A stretch of DNA of 64,000 nucleotides from Mycteria americana (taxonomy: Eukaryota; Chordata; Aves; Ciconiiformes; Ciconiidae): the NCBI RefSeq assembly GCF_035582795.1, contig NC_134373.1, positions 31,342,501 through 31,406,500 of the forward strand, written 5' to 3'. Each line of letters starts with the position of its first letter. Position 1 is the stretch's first letter. Below the pieces are notes generated by a model that was given only the letters and a program-made list of their open reading frames with translations, did no database searches and was not told the DNA's origin. Below are positions 24,871 through 37,092 of the stretch, one piece after another. Made by a program: the position numbers and the translations under genes.

Positions 24871-25186
24871 CACACTGGAGTTCCAGCCTGTCCAGTACAG
24901 CAGCACAGAAACAGCAGCGATGCCCTGGCCATCTGCCAGCCCAGGCGCATCACCATTGCTGTTATCAAACTGTTCCCAGGCAGAGCAGAGTCAGATGAGC
25001 AGCAGCACAGCAAGCACCGAAAGCAAAAAGCAGCCACTAACGAGCACTAGACTCTAATACACAGTAGGGCAAGCAAGCCCCATGGCAAGCACAGAAGCCT
25101 GCCAATTAATAGCTAAACAGCAATAAGAGCTATAAATTCGATCTGGCACATTCCAATCAAACCTGTCGTTATCTCAAACCCTTCGT

Positions 25187-25204
25187 GCCCCATGTTGGGC
25201 ACCA
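25187..25204 (-). other. Retroviral primer binding site, Lys-tRNA type
   Basis: In sense, TGGTGCCCAACATGGGGC lies 8 bases after the 5' LTR. It complements the 3' end of a lysine tRNA at 16 of 18 positions. Both mismatches are where the perfect site has CpG (read here as TG and CA), which fits methylation-driven decay; alternatively the first could be native, since some lysine-primed ERVs have TGGTGCCC. The tRNA assignment is from memory of retroviral primer sites. Confidence 0.75.
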
Positions 25205-25212
25205 AAAAGGAC

Positions 25213-25722
25213 TGTCATGGTTTAACCCCAGCCAGCAACTAAGCCCCACACAGCCGCTCGCTCACTCCCCCCTGCTGGGATGGGGGAGAGAATCAGAAGA
25301 GTAAAAGTGAGAAAACTCATGGGTTGAGATAAAGACAGTTTAGTAGGGAAAGCAAAAGCTGCACACACAAGCAAAGAGAAACAAGGAATTAATTCGCGAC
25401 TTCCCATGGGCAGGCAGGTGTTCAGCCATCTCCAGGAAAGCAGAGCTCCATCACGCGTAACGGTTACTTGGGAAGACAAACGCCATCACTCCCAGTGTCC
25501 CCCCCTTCCTTCTTCTTCCCCAGCTTTATATGCTGAGCATGATGCCATATGGTGTGGAATGTCCATAAGAAGCAGAAAAGGCCTTGACTCTTTGTAAGCA
25601 CTGCTCAGCAATAACAAAAGCATCCCTGTATTATCAGCGCTGTTTTCAGCACAAATCCAAAACATAGCCCCATAGTAGCTACTATGAAGAAAATTAACTC
25701 TATCCCAGACAAAACCAGCACA
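25213..25722 (-). repeat. 5' LTR of the provirus (sense on - strand)
   Basis: 510 bp, bounded TG...CA; in sense it begins TGTGCTGGTTTTGTCTGG. A TATA-like AGCATATAAAGC lies at 25523-25534, which would be the promoter. Compared with its partner LTR it lacks about 90-100 bp of U3 just upstream of the TATA box, where enhancer sites would lie. It carries about 28 bp extra in R/U5 (near 25363-25395). The polyadenylation signal region is changed to ACTAAA. Confidence 0.9.
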
Positions 25723-26281
25723 GCCACCGAGAGCTTCATCGCCAATGCATCTGAGGGTTCAGAAGATGTTCCTTGTCATCTTTGATCTCGGGATTCTGGT
25801 ATTTGGAATTTTGTCATTTCCCACAGGAATGAATCTTGACACTTAACTATGTCTTGAATGAAATGCAGCAGCCTCCTCATATGCTAATTGAGCGGTGTGT
25901 CTGCCAAGGGAGACTGGCAAACGCTGACAAAACAGCGATGCAAGCAGTGGTGTGATGTTGTGTCCAACAAATGCAGAAGAAAAAAAAAAGACCCCTTCCT
26001 GTATACCAAGTGTTTTCAACTGATGCCTTGAGGATTGTTCTGGTTTGGTTGTTATTTTGTGACAGCTAAAAAATCCATGGCTCTTCAGCTTGACAGCTAG
26101 ATATATCACCATTCTATAAAAATGCCTTTTTTCTATTTCTGAAAATGAGAAACGATTTTTAAATTGTTTTTATAGTCTCCAAAATGTTTAATGGGAATAT
26201 ACTGAAATAATTGTCAAGCATCACATTTAAATAATATGAAAATCAGCATTTGTACTGCTCTGATCTGTGCTTTTATTTTAG

Positions 26282-26409
26282 ATTTGCAGATTTTATCAGG
26301 GGCATGCTGAAGTTTATACTGCTGCTGCTTTTATCTGGAGCAACGTTAGCATCAACCTGGTTCACTCTCACCTGTCTAACTAGTGTCACTCATCTGCCTT
26401 TAACCACAG
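26282..26409 (+). CDS. SLC49A4: SLC49A4 coding exon (seventh of nine)
   Basis: This 128-nt exon holds one base closing an arginine codon, 42 codons and one base of the next. It lies between TTTATTTTAG and ACAG|GTATTG. The product reads [20 protein letters not shown] then [25 protein letters not shown] is the cytosolic turn after the preceding helix, and the leucine run plus STWFTLTCL is a transmembrane hairpin of the C-terminal half. It agrees with the mammalian protein with few substitutions (for example TSVTHL where I recall NSITHL). Confidence 0.97.
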
Positions 26410-29400
26410 GTATTGACAATGATTTTAATTCCTATTATTTAAAATTGCTATTGCAGGCAAATATTTGCAGTCTTAAATCAACTATATTATAACCTGGTTT
26501 GGTATCTTTAGTAATACAGTAGTTTTACCAAAACAAACAAAAAAGATTTAGAAAACGTCTTGAATCTGAAATCTCTTTATCAGCTTTGAATAACTTCATA
26601 AGAAGATTAAAAACTAACAAAACCCAATAATAAGAACCCAGAATATACATTAAAAATTGGTTTTTTCTGGTTTGAGTGTTTGGGAACAACAGAGGTGAGA
26701 AATAAACCAAGAAAAATCAGATGAATTGGAGTAACGTTGCATATAAGAAACAGTGACATGTCTGGGAATTTAGCGTCTTGAAACTTACATTAATTATTGG
26801 AAACATGTGGTGCAGTTCAAACCAAGATGACCCATAGTATTTTCAGCCATCTAAATCTATCCCTGCATTGTGCTGTCCTCTTTTTTGCACCTGCATGCAG
26901 GTTCAGGGAACTCTTCTAGCCCAAAATTAATTCAGCCTGCACCTCAAAAAGATGGGAAAAAGAGCTGTTGGCAGGAGTGGGGGAAAAGCTGAGAGGTCTA
27001 CTCCAGCTGCCAGCGAGCTGTACCCTTCGTTGAAAATTAGCACTGCTCAGTTCTTAAAAATCTGTCCCTTGCCTTCCTATCTGCACCAAAGGATTGATCC
27101 ACCTGTGATTCCAAGACCTTCAACAGAGTAATGAGTTACAGTAAAACTAAGCCATTGAGATTTTTAAAAATATTTATTTATTAAAGAATTCTGTAAATTC
27201 ATTTTAAAGTGCTATCTTTGTTACAGGCAAGTTTAGGCATTATAGGAGAAATGAAAATTGTTTTTTTCCCATTTTTAGTAAAGAGTTTGGTGTGGAGAGT
27301 AGTATATAAATTACTGTTTTATTCAAATTAACTTTGAGTTTCAGTAAGTGTCCTTGGTGTGTTGCATATGTCACAACTATAAACTAAAGTGGGTACAGCA
27401 AATTGAAATACATGATCAATTCAGGAGAAACACCATCTGGATGGGTAGGTCAAATTTATGATTTATCTTGAAATGTCAACTTTTTTAAAAAAAATTCTGC
27501 TTAAATAAAATATAATTTAATTGATAAACAAATCAAATTTCATGGTGGCTATTGTCATACCAAATGACTACACTTTTCTTTTCCATCAAATCTAAAATAA
27601 ATGCAAGAAAAGCTTATTTCTTGTGCTTGCCTGCTTCATCACTACAAGCCGGCAGTGATGTAGATTTTTACAGTAGCTGTATCCTCTGAATTGATGCAAC
27701 AAGCCAAACACATAAACGTCCCTTCAAGTCTATGCATGAGAATGAAGCGGAGAGGTTTCAAGAGGTGAAAGTCATTACATATGCACTCACGAATGATCAG
27801 AAACAAAACTGATGGAGCTCTGTCTGATTTTATTTTATTTTTTGTAAAGAACTCAGCATGGAACATAGGTTCTAGAAGAATTCTTACTTGTTTATACCAT
27901 GTAGGTGCCTTATGGTGATTTTTTTTGGAAAGGTGATCCGCTGTCAGGACGTAAAAGTACCTAAGGTATTTGGGGTTTGATATAAGGTATCCTAAACTAA
28001 CATCCGTAGATAAAAATCTAGGGATTGGATTGTTCTTTTCATGCAGTTATCATTTCTTTTAAAATGGATGATTCCTTAGATTGAGTCGTAAATTATATTT
28101 TAGAGTTTTCTGTCTGTGCTGTTCTTATATATGTCACTGTAAATGTTGAACCCTTTTCTATAAAACACAAGCTTGTTCTGAATAGAAATGCCAGCAATGT
28201 GGCTGGCAGTTCCTCAGAAAAGGCAATCTAAAGCATCAGGGCCTAATGTGCAGCCACCAAGTAAGATCCCTTTTTTCCTCTGTGGCATAATGTTTAAACT
28301 TCATAGATAGGCGGAGGGGGGTTCATATCAGCCTTTTCTCATTAAAGTTCATGTAAAATAGATGTAACGTGCCTGTTCAGCTTAGATCCTTGTACACAGA
28401 AAAGCAGTGGTATATCTTTATGAAATGTGCTGTTATGGATGAAAACACACAAGCTATTTAAGCTAATTTATAGGACTTCATGCTAGATTATTCCTCAATG
28501 TAATGATGCAATATGATGATGACCTCTGCATTCCACAGTAATTGGGAGAAACGGTACATTTGAATTGATTTGGATTAACTTCTTTTTTTTTTCTCTTCTT
28601 TTAATTAAAAGTTTGAGATTTAGAGTATATCAGAGTATAAATGTAGGAGGTCAAATGCAGGCCATTGGCTGGCAGCTTTGGGAAGTGATTTGAGGTAGCT
28701 GGTTAAGGTGGAAGTCACTCTGCATACTCAGTGGACCAGTTGACAGTGGTCTTCCAGGTAGTTATCCTCTGTGTGTTTTTGTAGAGCTGGAAGATGTACA
28801 AAACAAAAGCAGCTGTCATTGTGGGGGTTTTTTAATTTTTTTTTTCCATTCTTTTTTTCATTTTTTTTTCTTCTTTCGTAGTAGAGGTCCATGTAACGCT
28901 TTGTATTTGAGCTGCTTTGCAGGCAGTCCCTGCTGCAAAGCAAGGGTGGTTGTGTTATTGAGGGCAAGAGGGTGTGATGTAGCCAGCAGGTTAACGGGCT
29001 CCTCAGCTTCTTCCTGTCCTGCGGCAAAGAGCACAAGTGTTAGGCTTGGCAGTGCTACAGTCCCAGTGATGGATCTCGGTCCACACTTCCAGTCTTATTC
29101 AAATACTGAGGCAGCGCAAGCAGGGTTCAAAACTGACCGTTATGGAAACCTGTGGGGGTGTACATTTGATCTTGCAAGGAGGTTTTCCCTTCCAACCATG
29201 TAGCTCCCATTTTGTGAGGGGCTTCCCCCTCCTCTCTTGCCCTGCCTCCAATGTTGTTCTCTTGAGCAAATCAGACTTTGCCCTACAAAACCACAAGCGT
29301 TGCCGTCTTCAGCAATACCTGGAAACTGCTAAAATATCTACCTGACCTGATGGACTGGTGGTACAGCTAAAAGAGAGCTCCTCCATGGGACAGGACAGTT

Positions 29401-32400
29401 ATTTTGATGAGGAAGCAAGATGTCTCATATGAGTCTTTGTACTGGCCCGGGTGTTAAGGCAGGCTTCACCCTAGAGCTGAAGGCTGGTTAGAGAACATCG
29501 TCATCCGCTTCATCTCACCTGGCAGCTGCTTGATCCACGAATAAAGTTTACATCCATAGGTAGACCTTGCCAGTGGTTTCCCCAGGTCCACATGTGGATA
29601 TTGTGTGGCATACATGCTTGTTCCCCTCTTCTGAAAACCCTCTGCCTGTCTCTCACCTGGTCTCCAGAGTAAGCTCTCATGTGGGTACATTTGCATGGAA
29701 GCAGGCTTTTGAAATGCTAAAAATATGAGAGAGTTTGGCCAATTATTCACCCTGAAGGGAAGAAAATCTCTAAAGATTTGTTTTTAAAATACAAACAAAC
29801 CAACCACCCTCTTTCAATCAGTATTCTTTGTAGCAGTTGTAGTGATGTCTGGTTTAAATATTGGGGGAGGAATTGTATTTGAAAAAATGCTCACAGCAAA
29901 ATGGTTTTTTCCTGCACTTGTTTGTATAATGTTCTCCTAATTCCTTGTAAATAGGCACGACATTATTTAAAGATATTTCCTACAAAATGTAATTACTTAG
30001 AATGGAGACCTTTAATGCAGATATTAAAAATCAATGACTGCTTTGTGTTTGCTTTAAATGATACTGTTTAGCATTGTTTGTATTGTGTAATGCCTGCATT
30101 GCTCTGCATTATCATAATATGCTCCATTTTTCCTCCTGCCACAGAGCAAGACAAATTTTCTGTCATTTGCTGACTTCTTAATGTATCTCCAAAAGATTTT
30201 ATAAAAAGTGTATTCGGAGTCATGTGTATGAACTATAACTGCCAGTGTGGGGAAAAAAGAAAGCAAGGCAATAATGATATAGTGTCATCATAGCTACTAT
30301 ATCATCTGTCTAAAACACCTCTCATCAGCTAATCACAGCTCTTAAAAACCCTTGATTCTGGAATCAGTTTATATTTTAAGTGAGCTTGAATTCTCTTTTA
30401 AGAAATTTTAATTTTAATGTATATTATTTGCATTTTTCAGCAAGTTTCAAAGACGATTTTATGTACACATTGAAATGGTTTTCTCCATTGAATTCCCAAT
30501 GCAGCTGCTGATCTGTTTCTCTGTGCCAAGTCCATTGTTAGTTTGCTTTGTACTGAACTTCATTATGTGAATTTATGTACAATGGGATGCTTTGACCCAA
30601 AATAATTGTGTAAGGCATTGTAATGCCAGTTTCAGTATCTTGCCACTTTGTATTGCTGGTAGTATCTCTGGATACAAATACTAGCATTTTCCAAAAATTG
30701 ATATGCAACGCTAGTTGCTCGCAGCTCAGATTGAATGTTTTCAGCATAGCGTATCAAGAATATTCTAATATTTATGAGCACATTCAGTAGAATTTTGCTT
30801 TACAATATCTTTTCTAGTGCTGCATGGCACATACTCTGAATACGGTGGCAACTCCATGAATTGATGACTATATTTAGGTTAAGCAGCCTACACTTTATTT
30901 TCAGGTTCAACAGATTGAACATTATAAACACATCTGTCTCCCTATCCTCATCTACAAAGCACAGTATTGAAAAAGAGAGATGTTAATTATTTAATACTGA
31001 TTGTTTTATTCTTTGAGTTTAATTTCTCTACTATAAACAAGATGTGCTTGGTAAGTATAAGGCAGGGGGACCCAGAGGGTAAAACAGTGGCCTGAAAACA
31101 TTTCAGTTTTCTAGCTTCAGCATTGACCTGCTTATGGCTGTGGGCAAATCATTACCCCCCACTCCTGTTGTGCTTTTCCCACGCATAACATGGGAATAAT
31201 GACCTTTCTCTTCCTGAAGGCTTCTGTAAATCCACAGATAGAAGCGTGCTTAAAGAGGAACTAATTTAAGGGTTTTATTTAAAAACACTTAAAACCCCGG
31301 TGTTAAATAGTGTACAATGCTTGAAATTTGGGAGGAGCATTTCAGGGATGAATATCTATAAATCTGGCCACTTTAAATATCCATCGATAGCAAGCCTCAA
31401 ATATTGTATGATTTCCAGCCCCCTCACCCTTTTTCTTTTCTTTTTTTTTTTTTTTTTGAGGCTCACTCAGTAATTTCTTCACTTTTTAGTTCCTCAAAGT
31501 GAATGCTCTGCTTTCAAAGCAGGTTCCACTTGCTTTTCTCTTGGGAAGTATATAGAACAAATCCAATTTGATCAGATTTTTGGTTACTTTCATAACTATA
31601 TCATGAGATAAGAATTTGATCAGTGTGTGCTGGAATGGAAATACAGGCAATGAAACATATTGATGTTATAAACGTGCACTACAGGGACATCCTTCTTCTA
31701 TTGTGTTTTTTGTTCCTGTAAGTGAATTACAGTAAAAATTACTGTCTTACCTTGAGGGAGTCACATTTCTCATGGAAAAATTAAGGAGGACTTCTTCTGT
31801 GACTATTCTTACCATGGCCAGTAGCAAGAATGAAATTATATGGAAGTTTCATTCCACTTTACCAGACTTTAGAGAGTTTGATAGGAACTAACTTTGAATT
31901 GTTCAGATCATTTGCGGGGATACTAAAGTCAACGAAGCATCCATCCACATGAGGCATTATCCTTTCATTTTCGCATTTGGGATGCTGTTTTAATGGGCAA
32001 TAACAAAATTCCCTAGATCCCTGTAGGTTTCACTTTAAATTGTATGCTGCACCCAAGAGAACACGTTCAGTTGTATTTACTTTCCTGTTTATCCATATGA
32101 AATTTGTGTGAGTCTTGGCTCGATTTGTCTGAGAAGAGAACTGTTACAAAATGTACAGAGTTCAAGAGTTTCTGGCAAAGGACTTTGGAAGAAGATACTG
32201 TACCACCTGCTTGCACTTGATACTGCTCTAGAGTATCTGCATTTCTTTTGTAAATTTATCTGCAAAATACTTTTTTTTTTTTAAAGAAATGGTAATATTT
32301 CATATTCTTTGTTAAAAATCAGCCAAGATGTACATGCCAATGGGTTGATGAGAACTATTTACATCAGTGGAGGTCCTTCCATTAATTTCATTTGGGTTTG

Positions 32401-35400
32401 GATCGGGCTCTGTAGTTATACATTTAGTGATGGTATAATTTAAGACTAAATTGCTAAACATGTTGCAGAACATCCTGGGAAGTTTGGGGAACTTGTTTGG
32501 ATGTCAGAGATACTTGAGACTCCTTCTGCTGTGTTGCAAGCTCACCTGGGGACACCAAGTGCACGCCGTCATTTAAATCACATCCCTGTTCGAATTCCTA
32601 ATTTTTTTTCCTAACTCTTTTTTTTTTTTTTTTTTCTTTAATTGGTATAAAGCTTTTGCCACAGCTCCTGGCTGGGAGAAAAGAAAGTCTGTTTCTGGGA
32701 TACAGGCGTGTATTTGCCATCCAGTAGCTGAAGACCTGCAGGGGATAAGAAGCCAGGAATGAACCTAACTTCTTACCGCTTTTTCTCCTTTTTGTGCTAA
32801 GCCACTGTGTCACCAACAGTCCCCAGTCAGTGCCTTGCTTCATCTAACTGGTAACATCCCTAGTGCTGTTATCGAGGCATGTTTCATTCCTTGCTTCCTT
32901 CCTGGCCAGGAGGAGAATGAGCGCTGAGGGAATGGCCTGGGTTGCCTCACACCTCAAGCATGAACATTACATGACGAAGCCTAGCCTGAGCCTCCTGCTG
33001 CGGCAGCTCCGGGCCAATTCTCTGAAGCAGCTGTGCTTTGGATGGGTGTTTTGCCTTTCCTGCTCTTTTTGCAGTGGCCAACCTGTGAAATAGCTGCTTA
33101 ATTCACACAAACATCTTTAAAACATGACATTAATCAAAGTAGTTTAAAGAAACCCAGCCCAGTTCCATTATTTACTGATGTCCACAGCTGCCATTGTCTC
33201 ACGTACTCAACTTTGTGCATAGCTTCGAAGGCAGTTAATTCCTTTTCCTAAGGCAAAGTGATCTTTTTTATACTAATAGCATGACACGCTTCCCCAGCAT
33301 ATGCCTATCCAAGCTAGTTGTTTGTCCTTGTTAGGCTTTAGGACATAATGTTAGCTTCTTGGTAAATCATCTCTTTTTCTTTTTTTTTTTTTTTTTTTTT
33401 GTCAGCACTTTCATATCCTTATATTCATTTCCAACGACTGTCATCAAGATTGTCTTAATTGAAAAAACATTCACTGTAACTTTAGCAGCTGTTCTACACT
33501 ACAAAATCATGGTAATTGTGTTCATTCAATGCAAGGTCTCTGTAATGGAAAGTAAATGGTCTCCGTTAATAGGTGGTATTCTCCCTGCTACAGTATCTTG
33601 TTGCCCACGAGCTGGAATATGAGATGTGCTGTTTAGTGTATGAAATAAAAGGCAAAACCCACTTTTGAACTCTTACTTGACTTCTTCCTTATAAGACTTC
33701 TTCTTATATAACTTATTTTTCTGAAACTGCATATCTGATCTTTGAGTTTCTGTCTAGTTGACCAATTGCATTTGTGACTTAATTGCCAAGTTAATGGAAT
33801 AAGCTTATTTGTATAGCACTCAGGAAGACCCTGGATGATTTACAGAAACATGAAATAAAAATTTTTTTCCCATCACTACAGTATGTACCCATTAAGGGAG
33901 AACCCTGTAGGCTTTCAGAGGTGTACATCTCCTTCACTTTCAGAGTTGCTTTTTGAGGTTTACCAGTTAAAGCTGTCATTTCCATTAGATCTTAGAATTT
34001 AAATTGGCATCTACTGAACACTATATTTTGCCTGTCCTTTTGCCTTGACATTTCCTCTTATTACTTTCCAAATATGCGTGTACATATACATACACCTTGT
34101 TTTATAAGTATTACCTGTGATCTCAGCAGAGGTTTTGTCATTGGTATTCAGCTGGCAGTTTTCGGCGTGCACGCATGAGGCAGGTAATACTTTGGGGAAA
34201 ACAAGAGGTAATGCTAAAGCTGCTTTGCTCATGGTACTATGGAAGTGTGAGTTGTGTGCCAGTGGGTGCATTTGCTAAATTATGATTAAAGCAAGCTGTA
34301 GTGACGAGGAAATGTAAGGGTGTAGTTTCTAAAGTGCAGAGTTATTGTGCTTGCTTGCTTATGGTCTAGTCTTCTTAACGCGTTTTAGTAGGTGATGAGC
34401 AATGATGTAATTCAACTAGCATATTTTAAACTATCAAATTTATTTTGAAGGCTTCTGTTTGTTTTATGGAAACTTTTGCATCTACTGTATTGACTAAAAT
34501 TTGAAGTCTTGATCTTTTAAATGGCTGTTAATCTTAGATGCATATTTTTGCCTTCACCTCAAGTGAATCTAAGGTTCTGGAAATTATACGTCTAGAAGTT
34601 GTCTCTGTTCAGAGGCACATGATTCCCCTTTCCTGGCTGTTGCTGTTTGTGGAAGAGGTTTCATTCTTCCTGTAGAGGTATTGCTTCTGGTGCTCTCTAT
34701 ATGCAGCTCCACTTTTGATGGTGCTCGTTACGGCTTTCGGCAGCTTCATTACTATATTCACTGTTTGAGTTTCTAACGCAGAGCTACTGCTGGCTATCAC
34801 CTTCTTTTCTTTCGGGAAAGTTCTGAAAATTTGCTCAAGAAATTACGAGTAGTTATCTATAGATGCCTTTAACTGAGTGTAATGAGGGGCAGATGTTCAT
34901 TTGTCTTGAGATACACTTCTATTTCATTTATGCATTGGTTTCTTAAGCCAACACAAAAATATCAAATAGCTGAATTCAATGTTTAGATTTGCTGGCTACA
35001 CCTGATAGCAGCTAAGAGGCAGTTAGAGCAATATGCAGTCATGTTTGAGGTAAACAGGAATTCAAAGAGAGGTTCATGAAATTTTAAATACTGGTGAGGA
35101 CTTGCAGCAAAAATCTATGGATCCTGTAACTACGGAGTCAGTTGTTCAGTGTTAGCTAGAACAGCCCGTTAGGAAGAGCATCCTCATACTGGTTTGGTTT
35201 TTTCCTTCCTCTGTGAGAACTCTTGAACGTACCTGGCATCCATTTTTTTGACTTTTATTCTGCAGTTTATAAGAAGAGAATTTGAGAGTTGAAAAAGTTA
35301 TCATGGTTTATTTGGGGTTTTTTTCTTTCTTTTTTTCTTAACAACTCAGAACATTCCGGTATATTAAAAAGAAGCGGGGGCCAGCTGTCCCCCCTGAAGT

Positions 35401-36909
35401 CGTGCCATCTGTATCATCTTTCTGGCTGTCTCTTCTGTCCTCTTTTTCCTGTCCAGGCAAATCCTCTGTAGAGAAAGAAATAGGTCTTTGTGCCTTGGAA
35501 GCAAACCACATCAAATGGAGGATCTGATAGATAGCCCTTTCTGCTTCTTAATGCCTTTATCTCTTTTCCATGATTCTTCATATTTTAAGAAACAGTGATT
35601 TTTTTTTTATTATTATTATTTTGAAGCTGGAAGTTTTCTGCTTCCTAACAGTTTCTCAGTTGAAAGATTGAGCAAGGCTTAACAGAAGATGAAAAAGAGT
35701 TGTTTCAGTTCTCCCCTTTCCGAGACAGAAGAACGTAAATTAAACTGAAAATGCAGTTTCTATTTTATGTAAACATATATATCGGTATGAAAAAAAATTG
35801 CCTAAGGATTTTGTACCATACTGCAGTGAAAAGAGGCTATAAATAATTTCCCTATGACTTGGTAACACTTTTGCATCTGAAAATTTTTTCTTTACGTTTT
35901 CTTGTCATTTTGGTGGAAACTTCAGAAAATATTCCAGACTTTTCTTGTTTTTCCAAGCCTTCTAATTGTTTCCTTGTACTTTTTACTTGATCGGTCACCT
36001 CAGGTTGTTGAGGCTGCAGGTCAGGAAATCTTCCACTTCCCAAGACAGCGCTTAGCAAAGACTTACTTACATTTATAAATAGGTACTAAATTCTTCTGAA
36101 CTTTTCTTTTTTTCAGAAATAGATATAGTAGGTTTATTAAGAGATAATATAGACATACTAAGCATCTCTATCAAGATATTAAGCACTGTAAAGTATTTGG
36201 CAGTGTCAGAAATTGTAGAACAAAATATCTGAGGCTACTGAAGAAAAGTCTGTATTCTTCTGTTGTTTCGTCCAAGAAAGATAGTATGTAGTACAGCAGT
36301 GAATAATTTGCATTATCAAATATGTCCCGTTCTTGCCAGGCGCTGGGTGCCCTTCATTTCCTTTTGAAGCCAGAAGGGATTCAACATGTTGCAGCCCAGG
36401 CCGTGATGAATACTAATGTCTTGATATCTGGTAGATCATTAGTATTTATTTGTAAAATGGAAGCAAAATTAGTTTTGACCTTTAGAGCTAAGTCAAAAGG
36501 TTAATCCATGTCCATTTCCAATTTGGCACATTAATTGCTCCCTGTCCTAATTGTGTATAGGACAATAGTTTCTATTCATTTCAGAGGTAAATCAAACTGT
36601 AGGTGATGCTTTGCATTCATAATTTTGTTCTGTTTGTTTTACCTACAAGTGAATTCCAAATCACTGAATGTGTCTTCATGGGTTCTGTTTTTAAAAAAAT
36701 AAACAAATCAGTATTTCTAATTTTTTCTTTTCCGAATTAATGCATGCATTCTGCATAAAACTAGTGGGATGTGATATGCTTTATGATACAGAGGGTAAAA
36801 ATAAGTTTATGCATTTTTCAGTTACTCAAGTGTTAGTATTCTTGGCAGCTCTGAATAGGGGGAAAAAATGCCAGCGTGAAATTAATAACTGTTTTTGTTT
36901 CTTTTATAG
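26410..36909 (+). other. SLC49A4: SLC49A4 intron, longest in the window
   Basis: A 10.5-kb intron, donor GTATTG and acceptor CTTTTATAG. It is AT-rich and contains several homopolymer T tracts (31441-31457, 32618-32635, 33380-33400) and a TA/GT-rich patch near 34074-34096. I recognised no mobile element, RNA gene or conserved exon, and the short open frames in it look like chance. Confidence 0.8.
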
Positions 36910-37092
36910 CTACACTGTACACATCCTGCATTTTGTTGGGTATATTCCTCAACAGCAGCGTACCAATATTCTTTGAGCTCTTTGTGGAGACAGTCTACCC
37001 TGTTCCAGAAGGAATTACCTGTGGAGTTGTCACCTTTTTGAGTAATGTCTTTATGGGAGTGCTTTTGTTTTTCCTCACATTTTACCATACAG
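36910..37092 (+). CDS. SLC49A4: SLC49A4 coding exon (eighth of nine)
   Basis: This 183-nt exon holds two bases closing a codon, 60 codons and one base of the next. It lies between TTTTATAG and ACAG|GTAAGA. It begins [20 protein letters not shown], then [20 protein letters not shown], then a hydrophobic stretch [20 protein letters not shown]. That is two further helices joined by the [14 protein letters not shown] loop, the most strongly conserved signature of this family and essentially unchanged from mammals. NSS is a possible N-glycosylation sequon, but it falls within a membrane segment. Confidence 0.97.

Larger units (their letters stand above)
23375..25722 (-). mobile_element. Endogenous retrovirus, internally deleted, two LTRs
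   Basis: A 2.35-kb element on the - strand: LTR, primer binding site, 1.27-kb internal region, polypurine tract, LTR. It is flanked by an exact 5-bp target duplication, GCCAC (23370-23374 and 25723-25727). The sense direction is shown by the primer site beside the LTR at 25213-25722 and the purine tract beside the LTR at 23375-23942. The internal region is too short for gag, pol and env, and none of their motifs is visible, so the element is non-coding. Much of the interior is a 49-bp tandem array. The LTRs belong to the same family as the solo LTR near 16 kb but differ from each other by two large indels and about one substitution in ten by eye, so the insertion is old. Confidence 0.94.
18940..26281 (+). 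other. SLC49A4: SLC49A4 intron with a deleted provirus
   Basis: A 7.3-kb intron, donor GTAGGA and acceptor TTTATTTTAG. It holds a perfect 29-bp tandem duplication (18991-19048) just past the donor and an endogenous retrovirus at 23375-25722. The retrovirus is antisense to the host gene, the orientation usually tolerated in introns. A 123-codon open frame at 19157-19528 has some hydrophobic stretches but no recognisable family. The remainder is unique sequence. Confidence 0.85.

Noticed and set aside
24165..25050. Two + strand open frames (123 and 188 codons) inside the provirus
   Set aside because: They run antisense to the element and mostly translate the 49-bp tandem array. No retroviral protein motif is visible in them.
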